Position numbers and translations under genes: made by a program
Origin: Falsiroseomonas bella
GTDB taxonomy: Bacteria; Pseudomonadota; Alphaproteobacteria; Acetobacterales; Acetobacteraceae
Length of the DNA stretch: 64,000 nucleotides
NCBI RefSeq assembly: GCF_003173615.1
Contig: NZ_QGNA01000003.1
Location: 186,001-250,000, forward strand
Reading direction: 5' to 3'
Shown: piece by piece, positions 35,636 to 43,950 of the stretch
Layout of the letters: each line of letters starts with the position of its first letter
How positions within the stretch are numbered: the stretch's first letter is position 1
Notes under the pieces: model-generated
The model's database searches: none
What the model was told of the DNA's origin: nothing
The model's input: only the letters and a program-made list of their open reading frames with translations

Positions 35636-36024
35636 TGGGCGCGGCCATCCTCGCGCTGCTCGGCCGGCACGTCGTACCGATCGGCCTGGCAGCAGCGGTC
35701 GCCATGGCGGTGCTGACCGCATGGCAACTCCGATCGCAGCGCGACGCGGCTCGCCTCGACGCCGCGGCGGCCACGCGCACCGCCGAAGCCAATGCAGCCG
35801 CGCTGGCCCGCGCCACCGCCGAGCACGCCCGCCACATCGCCGCGCTGACCGGCGAGGCCGAGCGCGCCCGCGCCCGGGCCGCGCGCCTTGGCGCCAACCT
35901 GGAGGTCCTCCGCCGTGATCCGAGCCATGCTGCCGGCGCTGCCTCTGTGCTGCGCGATGCTGTCGACCGCCTGCGCGCCGGCCGCACCGCCGGAGATCCG
36001 GCTGCTGCCGCTTCGCCTCCCTGA
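35635..36024 (+). CDS. Inner-membrane spanin (Rz-like)
   Basis: 129 aa. One N-terminal transmembrane segment (VVPIGLAAAVAMAVLTAW) is followed by a long charged coiled-coil-prone region rich in Ala, Arg and Glu (ALTGEAERARARAARLGANL). This is the i-spanin plan. The o-spanin-like frame starts inside its 3' third. Confidence 0.75.
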   Translation: MGAAILALLGRHVVPIGLAAAVAMAVLTAWQLRSQRDAARLDAAAATRTAEANAAALARATAEHARHIAALTGEAERARARAARLGANLEVLRRDPSHAAGAASVLRDAVDRLRAGRTAGDPAAAASPP

Positions 36025-36190
36025 CGCCCTGCTGGTCTGCGCGGAGGCGCCGGCGCTGCCGGCCTCGGACCAGCTGACGCAGGGACAGGTGGCGGAGCTG
36101 CTGCTGGCCTACGACGCCGCCCATGGCGACTGCGCCTCCCACCTCGCGGCGGTGCGGCGCCTGAACCCCGCCGCCGGGGGCGAGCAGTGA
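35915..36190 (+). CDS. Outer-membrane spanin-like lipoprotein (Rz1-like)
   Basis: 91 aa from GTG 35915, with GGAGG eight bases upstream, in a different frame inside the Rz-like gene. The N-terminus is a lipoprotein-type signal (MLPALPLCCAMLSTAC) followed by a Pro-rich stretch (APAAPPEIRLLPLRLP). The remainder is helical. Nesting within the i-spanin gene is the lambda Rz/Rz1 arrangement. The pair would fuse inner and outer membranes at lysis. Confidence 0.7.
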   Translation: MIRAMLPALPLCCAMLSTACAPAAPPEIRLLPLRLPDALLVCAEAPALPASDQLTQGQVAELLLAYDAAHGDCASHLAAVRRLNPAAGGEQ

Positions 36191-36495
36191 CCGCCTTCGC
36201 CGATGCGATGGCGGCCCTGCTCGCCGACCCGAACCTGGGCGTCGAGGCGGTCTATCGGCATGGCGGCATTGGTCCGGCAGTTCCGGTCCGGGTCTTGCGC
36301 TCGTCACCCGACCGCGTCGCCGACGCCTTCGGCACCGAGATCCTCTCGGCCACCGACATCCTCTCCGTCGCCACCGCCGTCCTGCCCGACTTGACCGCCG
36401 GCGACAGCTTCGGCCTCGGGCCCGACCTGCTCACCGTCACCCACGCCGAGCGCGACGCCTCCGGCACCGCCTGGCGCGTGCTCTGCCAGCGATAG
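36187..36495 (+). CDS. Head-tail joining protein (gpFII-like)
   Basis: 102 aa from GTG 36187, overlapping the spanin stop by 4 bp. Features are LADPNLGVEAVYRHGG, VRVLRSSPDRV and a final AWRVLCQR. Size and features fit the phage head-tail joining family that closes the connector for tail docking. Confidence 0.7.
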   Translation: MTAFADAMAALLADPNLGVEAVYRHGGIGPAVPVRVLRSSPDRVADAFGTEILSATDILSVATAVLPDLTAGDSFGLGPDLLTVTHAERDASGTAWRVLCQR

Positions 36496-36507
36496 GAGCC
36501 CCACCCC

Positions 36508-36831
36508 ATGCCGCAGAATGCTCTCACCCTGCTGGAGATCCTGCGCGACCTGCTGCTCGGCGCCGCGGCTGGTCTCGCCGGCGGCTTCGTCCGCTGGAAT
36601 AACCCCGAGCGCCGCCGCTTCGGTTGGTGCCTCGCCTGGGAGGTGCCCTCCGCCGCCCTGGTCGGCAGCGCCGGCTACGCCCTCGGTGGCTTCCTCGAGT
36701 TCAACGAATACGGCCGGTTCCTGTTCGCCTTCGTGTTCGGCTACCTCGGCCAGGCGGCGCTGCACGACCTCGCGGTCGCCATCATCCGCCATCGCACCGG
36801 CCTGCCGCCGCGCGATGGCGGCACGCCGTGA
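36508..36831 (+). CDS. Holin-like membrane protein
   Basis: 107 aa with at least two and probably three membrane segments (LLLGAAAGLAGGFV, VPSAALVGSAGYALGGF, FLFAFVFGYLGQAAL) and a charged C-terminus ending RDGGTP. Located close to the endolysin and spanins. Likely the holin that times lysis. Start supported by AGGAGCC. Confidence 0.7.
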   Translation: MPQNALTLLEILRDLLLGAAAGLAGGFVRWNNPERRRFGWCLAWEVPSAALVGSAGYALGGFLEFNEYGRFLFAFVFGYLGQAALHDLAVAIIRHRTGLPPRDGGTP

Positions 36832-37556
36832 GGCTGGCGGCCCGCATCATCGGCGACCTGCGGCAGGTACTGGCGGCCGAGGTCCGGGCCGGTGAGCGCG
36901 CGGCGATGACGGCGATCCGCGCCGAGACCGAGCAGGTCAAGCAGGAGCTGCGACGACAGGTCAGCAGCAGCTTCGGCGGCAATGCGCGCGGCATCGCCAA
37001 TGCCTGGCGGTCGCAGGTGTTTCCCCGCTCGGGGCAGTCACTGCGTTCCGCTGGGCTGGTCTGGACCAAGGTGCCGAACGTCATCGACGCCTTCGAGCGC
37101 GGGGCGCTGATCCGCGCCAAGGGTGGCCGGAAGTTCCTGGCGATCGCGACCGGCTTCAACGCGGCGCGGGGACGCCGCGGCCGTGGCGAGAAGGGCCTGC
37201 GCGTCACGCCGGCGCAGATGGTCGCCTCCGGGCAGGGTTTCCTCCGGCCGTTCCGCTCGGGGCGGGGCTTCGTGTGGTGCCTGCCGCTGCGTCAGGGCGA
37301 GCAGACCGGCCGGCGTCGGCGGACGCGCCTGATCGCCGGCGGCCTCGCGGAGGTCGTTACCGGCAACCGAAAGGGCCGCGAGGCCTGGGCCCGCGGCATG
37401 CTCCAGCGCGGGATGGTGCCGATGTTCCTGCTGCTGCCGCAGGTGAAGCTCGCCAAGCGGCTGGACGTGAAGGGCGCCGCTGAGCGCGGGCTGCGCCGGC
37501 TGCCGGGGCGGTTCGTCGCGGCGTGGGAGCGTGAGAGCGGGAGGGCGGCGCCGTGA
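36828..37556 (+). CDS. DUF6441-like phage structural protein
   Basis: 242 aa from GTG 36828, overlapping the holin stop by 4 bp. N-terminal helix (QVLAAEVRAGERAAMTAIRA), then basic strands (GRKFLAIATGFNAARGRRG) and a C-terminal VKLAKRLDVKGAAERGLRRL. Matches the DUF6441 type found between head-joining and tail-terminator genes, where a gpZ-like minor tail role is plausible. Confidence 0.7.
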   Translation: MRLAARIIGDLRQVLAAEVRAGERAAMTAIRAETEQVKQELRRQVSSSFGGNARGIANAWRSQVFPRSGQSLRSAGLVWTKVPNVIDAFERGALIRAKGGRKFLAIATGFNAARGRRGRGEKGLRVTPAQMVASGQGFLRPFRSGRGFVWCLPLRQGEQTGRRRRTRLIAGGLAEVVTGNRKGREAWARGMLQRGMVPMFLLLPQVKLAKRLDVKGAAERGLRRLPGRFVAAWERESGRAAP

Positions 37557-37999
37557 GCGTGCGGGAGGCTGCGATCGCGGCGTTGCACGGCCGGTTGCAG
37601 ACGGCACTCGCCACCCGCAATCCCGCCCCTCTGGTCCTGCGCGGCGAGACCGTACCGCAGCGTCTGCCGCCGGGCGGGCTGGTCGTCATCCGCGATGGCG
37701 AGACCGTGGAGGAGACGGCGATCCTCTCGCCGCTCGCCTGGGCGATCGAGCACCGCGCCGAGGTCGAGGTCATCGTTGGTGGCGCGACGCCGGCGGCGCG
37801 CGCCGCGTTGCTCGATGTGCTGCTGGTGGACATCGCCGCCGCGATCACCGCCGACCGGACCCTCGGTGGCGCAGTGGAATGGGCACAGCCCGGTGCGCCC
37901 GATGTCGAGGATGTCGAGTTCGAGGGCGCCGCTGCGGCCCGCGCTGCCTCCGTCCCTGTCGCGCTGTTCTTCACCGTCGCCGGCTCGCCGCTGGCCTGA
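37553..37999 (+). CDS. Tail terminator/completion-like protein (gpU-like)
   Basis: 148 aa from GTG 37553, overlapping the upstream stop by 4 bp. MSVREAAIAALHGRLQTAL and the alternating strands around VIRDGETVEETAILSPLAW resemble minor tail protein U types that cap the tail tube. Assignment rests mainly on size and gene order before the tail-tube gene. Confidence 0.6.
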   Translation: MSVREAAIAALHGRLQTALATRNPAPLVLRGETVPQRLPPGGLVVIRDGETVEETAILSPLAWAIEHRAEVEVIVGGATPAARAALLDVLLVDIAAAITADRTLGGAVEWAQPGAPDVEDVEFEGAAAARAASVPVALFFTVAGSPLA

Positions 38000-38033
38000 C
38001 GCTTCTTCCTCCTGCTGATCCCGGAGATCTCCG

Positions 38034-38990
38034 ATGCCCCGTGCCATCGGCGCCAATTGCCGTCTGCTCATGATCCCCGAGGCGACCTACGGCACCGCCC
38101 CCGCGGGCGACTGGCTGCGCATGCCGTTCCTCTCCTGCGACCTCGGCGCCGAGCAGCCGCTGCTCGATGCCGACGTCATCGGCGTGGGCAGCAGCCGCGA
38201 TCCCGCGGCGCCCTTCCTCGACACGGTCACCGTGCAGGGCCAGGCGGTGGTGCCGGTCGACCTCGTCAACATCGGCCACTGGCTGCGCCTGCTGCTCGGC
38301 CCGCCGACCACCACAGGCACCAGCCCGAACTTCATCCACAGCTTCGGATCCGGCGCCGCGGCGCTGCCCTCGAACAGCATCGAGATCGGCTACCCGGACG
38401 TGCCGAACTACGATCTTTGCACCGGCGTGCGCGCCGACACGCTGGAGATCGACTTCTCGCCGACCGGCCCGGCCACCGCCACCTTCGGGCTGATGGGCCA
38501 GGGCTCGACGCGCGGCGCCTCAAGCGCGGGCGGCACGCCGACCAGCGCCGCCTACACGGCCTTCAACAAGGCGCAGGGCGCGATCAACCGAAACGGCTCG
38601 GCGCTGGCGCAGGTGACCGGGGCGCGGCTGACCTACGCCAACGGGATGGAGATGGTGCGCACCATACGCGCCGACCGGAAGGTGGAAGGCGTAGATCCCG
38701 GCATCGCGCGCGCGACCGGCCAGATCACCGCGCGCTTTGCGGACACCACGCTGCTGACCCAGGCACAGAACAACGCGCCGGCGGAGTTCGCCTTCAGCTA
38801 CACGATCGACGCCAACCGCAGCCTGACCTTCACGCTGCACGAGGTCTACCTGGCGCTGGCGAAAACCCCGATCGAGGGCCCGGCTGGGGTCGAGGCGAGC
38901 TTCGAGTTCCGCGCGGCCTACAACGCCACGGCCACGCGCATGATGACGGCCGTGCTGAAGAATCTGCAAGCGGGGGCGGAGTACGTGTGA
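38034..38990 (+). CDS. Phage tail tube protein
   Basis: 318 aa. It begins MPRAIGANCRLLMIPEATYG and is strand-rich with Gly/Thr/Ser loops; typical segments are SIEIGYPDVPNYDLCTGV and ADTLEIDFSPTGPATATFG. It follows the tail terminator and would form the non-contractile tube. The two minus-strand cargo genes begin 170 bp downstream. Confidence 0.8.
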   Translation: MPRAIGANCRLLMIPEATYGTAPAGDWLRMPFLSCDLGAEQPLLDADVIGVGSSRDPAAPFLDTVTVQGQAVVPVDLVNIGHWLRLLLGPPTTTGTSPNFIHSFGSGAAALPSNSIEIGYPDVPNYDLCTGVRADTLEIDFSPTGPATATFGLMGQGSTRGASSAGGTPTSAAYTAFNKAQGAINRNGSALAQVTGARLTYANGMEMVRTIRADRKVEGVDPGIARATGQITARFADTTLLTQAQNNAPAEFAFSYTIDANRSLTFTLHEVYLALAKTPIEGPAGVEASFEFRAAYNATATRMMTAVLKNLQAGAEYV

Positions 38991-39160
38991 AACTGTCCTG
39001 CACTACTCCCTCGATCCACCAACCAGCATCAACGACCAACTGGCGGCAGGATCTCGACAGGTCGGGCTGTAGCCCCAAACGTCCTCAAGCGATCAGTGGG
39101 ACTGCCATCCGCCAAGCTCGTCGGGTGGCGAAAGACGGCTTTCAGCTCAGCGTCACTCCG

Positions 39161-39985
39161 TCAGAGCAGAGCGGCGCTAATTGGCCCAGGATGGAAGCCA
39201 ACCTGGTCGCAGGAATAGATCTGCAGGGTCACGGCATTATCAAGCGCGCTCTGTCGGATGGCAGGGAGGGCGAATTCCTCCAGCATATTCTCTTTACTAA
39301 CCACAACGAGGAGAACTCCGGCGGCCTTCCTCCCAGTCATCACCTCGTAGAGCTCGACCTTCTCGCGCAGCCATTTCCCATAGGCCGGCGCGTCTAGATA
39401 CGCCTTCCGGATATAGCTGAAATCCACAATGATATCTGCCGTTTCGTTGGCGAACTGCTTCAGGCCATCAAGGACCAGTCTCTTTTCGCCGGCAACGAGC
39501 TCCACGTGCCGCTCAAAATAGGTGCCGACGTCCTGTTCATACTTCGTGATCGCGACCTGGCAGAGGGCGAAGGCCTGAACGGCTGACCGCGTGGCGGAGA
39601 ATTTCCTAATGCCGGCGTCCGCCGGCTGCTCCTCGCTAGTCTCGACAACAGGTAGCTCGGATGCGCCGCCGCCTATCTGTCCCTCCAGCCGGGCGAGGCG
39701 CGCCATGATATCGGCCTCCCGGCTTGTCGACAGCAACTGCTTGTAGAGGCGTAAAGCCTTGCGATCGATTACGCCGGCATGCGCCATCTTATGATGCCTG
39801 TCGCACAGCGCGATCAAATTAGCCGGGTCGTTGTTCTCACGGTTCTCGTCAATGTGGTGAAGCTCGAGGTACGTGTGGTCGCGGCACTCCTTGATGGCGC
39901 AGGCATGGCCAGCCTCGACCAGCACCAGACGTTCGGTCGCCGCTGGAATTGGGGGCCTCGGCTTGTCGTAGGATGGTGTCGGCAA
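39161..39985 (-). CDS. HNH-domain nuclease-like protein (cargo gene)
   Basis: 274 aa. An HNH-type zinc site lies near the N-terminus: CAIKECRDHTYLELHHIDEN, then LIALCDRHHKMAH (residues about 28-70). A helical linker follows (IMARLARLEGQIGG). The C-terminal two-thirds is a separate domain with VGTYFERHVELVAGEKRL and GVLLVVVSKENMLEEFALP; no family recognised. Start taken as TTG 39985 with only a weak ribosome-binding site. Orientation is opposite to all late genes and the local sequence looks less GC-rich. Candidate anti-phage or superinfection-exclusion nuclease. Confidence 0.65.
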   Translation of the reverse strand: MPTPSYDKPRPPIPAATERLVLVEAGHACAIKECRDHTYLELHHIDENRENNDPANLIALCDRHHKMAHAGVIDRKALRLYKQLLSTSREADIMARLARLEGQIGGGASELPVVETSEEQPADAGIRKFSATRSAVQAFALCQVAITKYEQDVGTYFERHVELVAGEKRLVLDGLKQFANETADIIVDFSYIRKAYLDAPAYGKWLREKVELYEVMTGRKAAGVLLVVVSKENMLEEFALPAIRQSALDNAVTLQIYSCDQVGFHPGPISAALL

Positions 39986-40120
39986 GAAAGGTCACCCCAG
40001 CATTTGTAGTAATCGATGAGTTAGCGATGGCGGCGATCGGCCCCAACGCTGGCTGGCGCTTGGCGAACGCCACTGCGACCCTGATGCAGCTGCAGAAGGC
40101 GCGCCTACAGACATTGCCTA

Positions 40121-40714
40121 CTACAGTATGGCACACGGAAGCTCCTTCGCCGACAGGTTCGGAGCAAGGGACGCGGAGGGGGTGATGGCGATCGCAAGTT
40201 CGGCGAGGCGGTGCTGATAGACGCCGCCTCGCTCGGTCCTCGTCGCTCCGTTCAGCGTGTCGGGCCACCACAGTCCGTCAATCATGCCGTCCCCTGAGGC
40301 CAGCACTGCGAGAGCCGCTTGCAGTAGCTGATCCTCGAACGGACGCCCTTCAAGATGAAGCTGCGAATTCGCCGTTAGGTCCAGTGCAAGATAGAGTTGC
40401 TCCGCCGCGTGGATGCCGGATGCGTCGCGTCGAATTAGCTGTGCATGGATCGCGGCCGCCTCGATCGCATTCCTATGGTACGCCAAGGTGTTATCTGCAT
40501 CGAGGAAGCAAAGCGGCCGCCCGGATGCGGCGACCTCGTAGATGACGCCCTCTTCACCCGCCCAGCCGGACCTCCAGGCTTCGGGGTCGAGCGACACGGA
40601 AAGTAGCCCGAACTCGTAGTCCCAGTTTTTCGTGAATCGCTTATGCAGCCTACCATCCGGGCTCCGTCGACCGATGTGCCAGGTAGCGTCGAGGAATATG
40701 AATGGTAGATGCAT
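40121..40714 (-). CDS. Hypothetical cargo protein (197 aa)
   Basis: Starts at ATG 40714 (MHLPFIFLDATWHIGRRSP) with GGTGA upstream. Soluble, with WDYEFGLLSVSLDPEAWRSG, then RPLCFLDADNTLAYHRNAIE and ALDLTANSQLHLEGRPF. No recognised family. It lies upstream of the HNH gene on the same strand, 135 bp apart, so the two may form one transcription unit. Its base composition also seems lower in G+C than the neighbouring late genes. Confidence 0.6.
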   Translation of the reverse strand: MHLPFIFLDATWHIGRRSPDGRLHKRFTKNWDYEFGLLSVSLDPEAWRSGWAGEEGVIYEVAASGRPLCFLDADNTLAYHRNAIEAAAIHAQLIRRDASGIHAAEQLYLALDLTANSQLHLEGRPFEDQLLQAALAVLASGDGMIDGLWWPDTLNGATRTERGGVYQHRLAELAIAITPSASLAPNLSAKELPCAIL

Positions 40715-41068
40715 TGTTTCACCCTATACAGCCAGGACCCCGTAGCGCCACCTGGGTAGCTGCGTTGAACGAGAGTGTGCCGGTGATTTAGCCGCCATTA
40801 CCTTCGGTAGCCTTCGGCTGTCTGGGTGCTTGCCTCGACATTCGTAGTCTGCAGGACCGCTTTCGCCCCGGCGGGCCATTTGATCGCCTTGTCCGAATGT
40901 CCGAAAGGGTCCGAACGGCCGTCGCTCTCATCTTGGCGCTTTTCCGGTTTTCATGACGCCGCACCGGGCAACTTCGCCCCAGTAATGCGGACGAGCCCTG
41001 GCTAGCTCGGTCCTACTGCTGCGCTATTTCACGGATGCGGTTCCGATGTCCCCATAATGGAGAACCTC
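40715..41068. other. Non-coding stretch between cargo genes and tail chaperone
   Basis: About 350 bp with no convincing gene. It must contain the leftward promoter of the cargo genes and possibly a rightward one for the tail genes, but no clear -35/-10 pair was identified. It is less GC-rich than the surrounding phage genes and contains short direct and inverted repeats such as TTCGGTAGCCTTCGGC near 40803-40818. Confidence 0.5.
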
Positions 41069-41446
41069 ATGCTCACCCTCGACCTCCCAGCCGAGCCGTA
41101 TTGGCTCGACCTTCCCCGCGGCGTGCGCCTGGAAATCCGTCCCGTCACCACCGCCGTCATGGCCGCCGCCCAGGCCGGCTCGGCCCGCCGCCTCGGCGCA
41201 CTGCGCGCCGCGGAGGCCGACCTCGACCCCGACATGGCGCGCGGCCTGGCCTTCGCCTTCCTGGTCAAGGCGCTCGCCCGTCACGCCGTCACCGCCTGGG
41301 AGGGCGTCGGCGATGCCGCTGGCAAGCCGCTGCCGCTCTCGCCCGAGGCGGTCGAGCGCCTGATGGACCTCGACGATATCGCTGCGTCGTTCTGGGACCG
41401 CGCCACCGGCCCCGTTGCGGCCGTGGCCGCCGAGGGAAACGGCTGA
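41069..41446 (+). CDS. Tail assembly chaperone G-like protein
   Basis: 125 aa from ATG 41069, chosen because GGAG lies seven bases upstream; the earlier ATG at 41057 contains that ribosome-binding site. MLTLDLPAEPYWLDLPRGVR begins a protein with MARGLAFAFLVKALARHAV and LMDLDDIAASFWDR. Size and position before the tape-measure gene match the G protein of lambda-like phages. The gene ends just after a slippery heptamer. Confidence 0.78.
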   Translation: MLTLDLPAEPYWLDLPRGVRLEIRPVTTAVMAAAQAGSARRLGALRAAEADLDPDMARGLAFAFLVKALARHAVTAWEGVGDAAGKPLPLSPEAVERLMDLDDIAASFWDRATGPVAAVAAEGNG

Positions 41447-41760
41447 GGGCGCGCGCCGCCTGGCACTTCGGCCGCGGGCCCGACTACTGCCGCGGCTGCG
41501 CTGGCCTCGGCCGCGACTGCGCCGACGCCTGCCCCTACGCCGCGCACGCCCCCACCAGCCTTGAGGGCCATGCCTGTTGGGCCGCCGGCACCGCCTGCGC
41601 CGAGGCCACCATGGCCGGCCTGACGCTCGACACCGCCGGCGCGCTGGCCGCGGCGCGCGATCTCGGCGCCGCCGGCTGGGCCGCCGCCGAGTTGCTGCTC
41701 GCCATCCGCATCGGCATGGCCGAGGGCGCCGCTGCGCGCCGCGAGGGGAAGACGACCTGA
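41069..41760 (+). CDS. Tail assembly chaperone GT fusion by -1 frameshift
   Basis: Predicted 230-aa product: 124 codons of the G-like gene, then a -1 shift at GGGAAAC (41434-41440) into a frame that stays open to 41760. The downstream part begins RLRARAAWHFGRGPDYCRG. It has several Cys residues (CAGLGRDCADACPYA) and an Ala-rich helical end (AGWAAAELLLAIRIGMAEG). It has no obvious start of its own. This is the lambda G/GT strategy, in which the fusion protein recruits tail-tube subunits to the tape measure. Confidence 0.8.
41434..41440 (+). promoter_or_regulatory. Programmed -1 ribosomal frameshift site (GGGAAAC)
   Basis: X-XXY-YYZ heptamer read as G GGA AAC in the G-like frame, one codon before the stop TGA at 41444. 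Slipping back one base gives GGG AAA CGG and enters the T-like frame. Lambda uses GGGAAAG at the same place. A GC-rich sequence follows that could form a stimulatory structure. Confidence 0.85.
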
Positions 41761-41761
41761 C

Positions 41762-43936
41762 ATGGCCGACGCCACCCGCCGCGTCTCGGTCCGCCTCTCG
41801 CTGGACGATGCTGCCCGGGTCAAGGCCGGGCTGCGCGAGGTCGGCGAGACCGGCCAGCGCTCCCTCGACCAGATCAAGGGCGGCGCCGAGCGCGCGTCGC
41901 GCTCGCTCGAACTGCTCGACGTCGCCACCCGCGGTATCCAAATCGCCGGCGTCGCGATCGCGGCCCGTGCCCTGGTCCAGGCTGGCGATGCGCTCACCCA
42001 GAGCCTCTCCCGCCTGCAGAACGCCACCGGCTCGGTCGAGCGCGCCGGCCAGGTCTACGAGGCGCTCTATCGCAACGCACTCTCCACCGGCGTCGCGGTG
42101 TCCGAGAGCGTCGACGCCTTCCAACGCTTCTCGATCGCCGCCCGTGAGATCGGCGCCACCTCCGACCAGGTGGTCCGCCTGGTTGGCGGCCTGCAACGCG
42201 TCGCCATCGTCTCCGGCGCCTCCACGCAGGAGATCTCCTCGGCCACCCTGCAGCTTGCGCAGGCGCTGGCCTCCGGCGTGCTGCAGGGTGACGAGCTCCG
42301 CTCCATCCTCGAGGCCATGCCGCTGCTGGCCGAGGGGCTGGCCAAGGAACTCGGCGTCTCGATCGGCGAACTGCGCAAGCTCGGCTCCGAGGGCAAGCTC
42401 ACCGCCGAGCGGGTCTTCCCCGCGCTGCTGCGGGCTACCGAACGCCTCGGCGCCGAACTCGACCGCGCGCCGCTCTCGCTCGGCCGCGCCTTCGGTCAGC
42501 TCTCCGCCGCGACCGAGAACTTCCTCGGCCAGCTCGATCGCGCCATTGGCCTGTCCAACGCCCTGGCCCGAGCGCTCTCCGCGGCCGCCCGCGCGGTGGA
42601 TGGCGTCCGCCAGGGTGCGGGCCTGCTCAGCGAGGAGGAACGCTTCGCCGGCATGCGCCGCCAGGCCGAGGCGCTGGCGGCCCAAATCGCCCGGCTGGAA
42701 AGCCAGCAGGACGGCCGCGCCAGCCTGACCGCCCCGGTCCGCCGCGGCAGCATCCGCCCCGGCCTGGTCGGCACCGCCGAGCAGCAGGCCGGGGTTGATC
42801 GCGCGGCCCGGCTGGAGGAGCTGCGCCGGCAATACACGGACCTCCAGGGCGAGATCACCCGCGGCGAGCAGGCCGCTGGCGAGCGCCAGCGCAGCGAGCA
42901 GGAGAGCGCTGCCACCGCCGCGGCCGAGGCCCGCAGGCGACGCGCCACGCAGGACGTCCAGGAGCTCACCCGCGACCTCGACGACCGCTTCCGGATCAAC
43001 CGGGAATACGAGGAGCGGGTCCGGCGGCTGCGCGAGGCGGAGGCGGCCGGTGGCGTCACCGCCGCCGAGCGCACCCGCCTTGAGACCCTCGCCCTGCAGG
43101 AGCGCGACGAGGCGCTGCGCCGGCTCGAGCCCCGCGTCGCCGCCGTCCGGCGCGCCAGCAATGAGGGCGCGCGCGAGGCCCGCGAGGCCGAGCGGGAGCT
43201 CAACGAGCTGCTGCGCGAGCGCGAGCGGCTGATCCAGCAGAACGAGACCGCCTATGAGCGCTACCAGCGCCGCCTCGCCAATCTCTCCAGCCTAGTGGAG
43301 CGGGCGGAACGGGCCGGCCGCTCCGTGCCTGACGAGACCATCCAGCGCGAGGCGGTCGCGGCGATGGAGGAGCTGGAACGGGCGGAGGAGCGTGTGCAGC
43401 GCGGTGCGGAACGCACCTCCGACACCGTCCGCGAACTGGGCCTGACCTTCTCCAGCGCCTTCGAGGACGCGATTGTCAAGGGCGAGAAGTTCTCCTCCGT
43501 GCTGGAGGGGCTGCTGCAGGACATCACCCGCATCCTCGCCCGCAAGGTCATCACCGAACCGCTGGGCAATGCCGTCTCGGCCGGGCTGTCGGGCATCTCC
43601 TTCGACAGCCTGTTCACCGATGTCGGCTCCTGGCTCGGCGGGCTGTTCCGCGCCGAGGGCGGACCGGTCGCCGCCGGACAGCCCTACATTGTCGGCGAGC
43701 GCGGGCCGGAGTGGTTCGTCCCGCGCCAGGCCGGGACGGTGCTCCCCAATGGCGCGGTGCCGGGCGCTGCCGGCCCGACCATCCACACCAGCATCAGCAT
43801 CGACGCCCGCGGCGCCGATGCCGGCGTCGAGGCGCGGCTGCGGCTGCTCGCCGGGCAGATCGCCCGGCAGGCCTCGGCGATGACGCTGGACGCCATCCGC
43901 CGCGGCGGCGCGGCCTACGACACGGTGCGCGGGTAG
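41762..43936 (+). CDS. Tail tape-measure protein
   Basis: 724 aa starting MADATRRVSVRLSLDDAARV. The N-terminal region resembles a tape-measure domain (GVAVSESVDAFQRFSIAARE, GASTQEISSATLQLAQALAS). Next is a long charged coiled coil (about 350-560, rich in Glu, Arg and Ala). The C-terminus has a Gly-rich region with FRAEGGPVAAGQPYIVGERG and ends near AYDTVRG. It sets tail length. One base separates it from the GT frame. Confidence 0.88.
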   Translation: MADATRRVSVRLSLDDAARVKAGLREVGETGQRSLDQIKGGAERASRSLELLDVATRGIQIAGVAIAARALVQAGDALTQSLSRLQNATGSVERAGQVYEALYRNALSTGVAVSESVDAFQRFSIAAREIGATSDQVVRLVGGLQRVAIVSGASTQEISSATLQLAQALASGVLQGDELRSILEAMPLLAEGLAKELGVSIGELRKLGSEGKLTAERVFPALLRATERLGAELDRAPLSLGRAFGQLSAATENFLGQLDRAIGLSNALARALSAAARAVDGVRQGAGLLSEEERFAGMRRQAEALAAQIARLESQQDGRASLTAPVRRGSIRPGLVGTAEQQAGVDRAARLEELRRQYTDLQGEITRGEQAAGERQRSEQESAATAAAEARRRRATQDVQELTRDLDDRFRINREYEERVRRLREAEAAGGVTAAERTRLETLALQERDEALRRLEPRVAAVRRASNEGAREAREAERELNELLRERERLIQQNETAYERYQRRLANLSSLVERAERAGRSVPDETIQREAVAAMEELERAEERVQRGAERTSDTVRELGLTFSSAFEDAIVKGEKFSSVLEGLLQDITRILARKVITEPLGNAVSAGLSGISFDSLFTDVGSWLGGLFRAEGGPVAAGQPYIVGERGPEWFVPRQAGTVLPNGAVPGAAGPTIHTSISIDARGADAGVEARLRLLAGQIARQASAMTLDAIRRGGAAYDTVRG

Positions 43937-43950
43937 GGGGAGGGCGAGCC

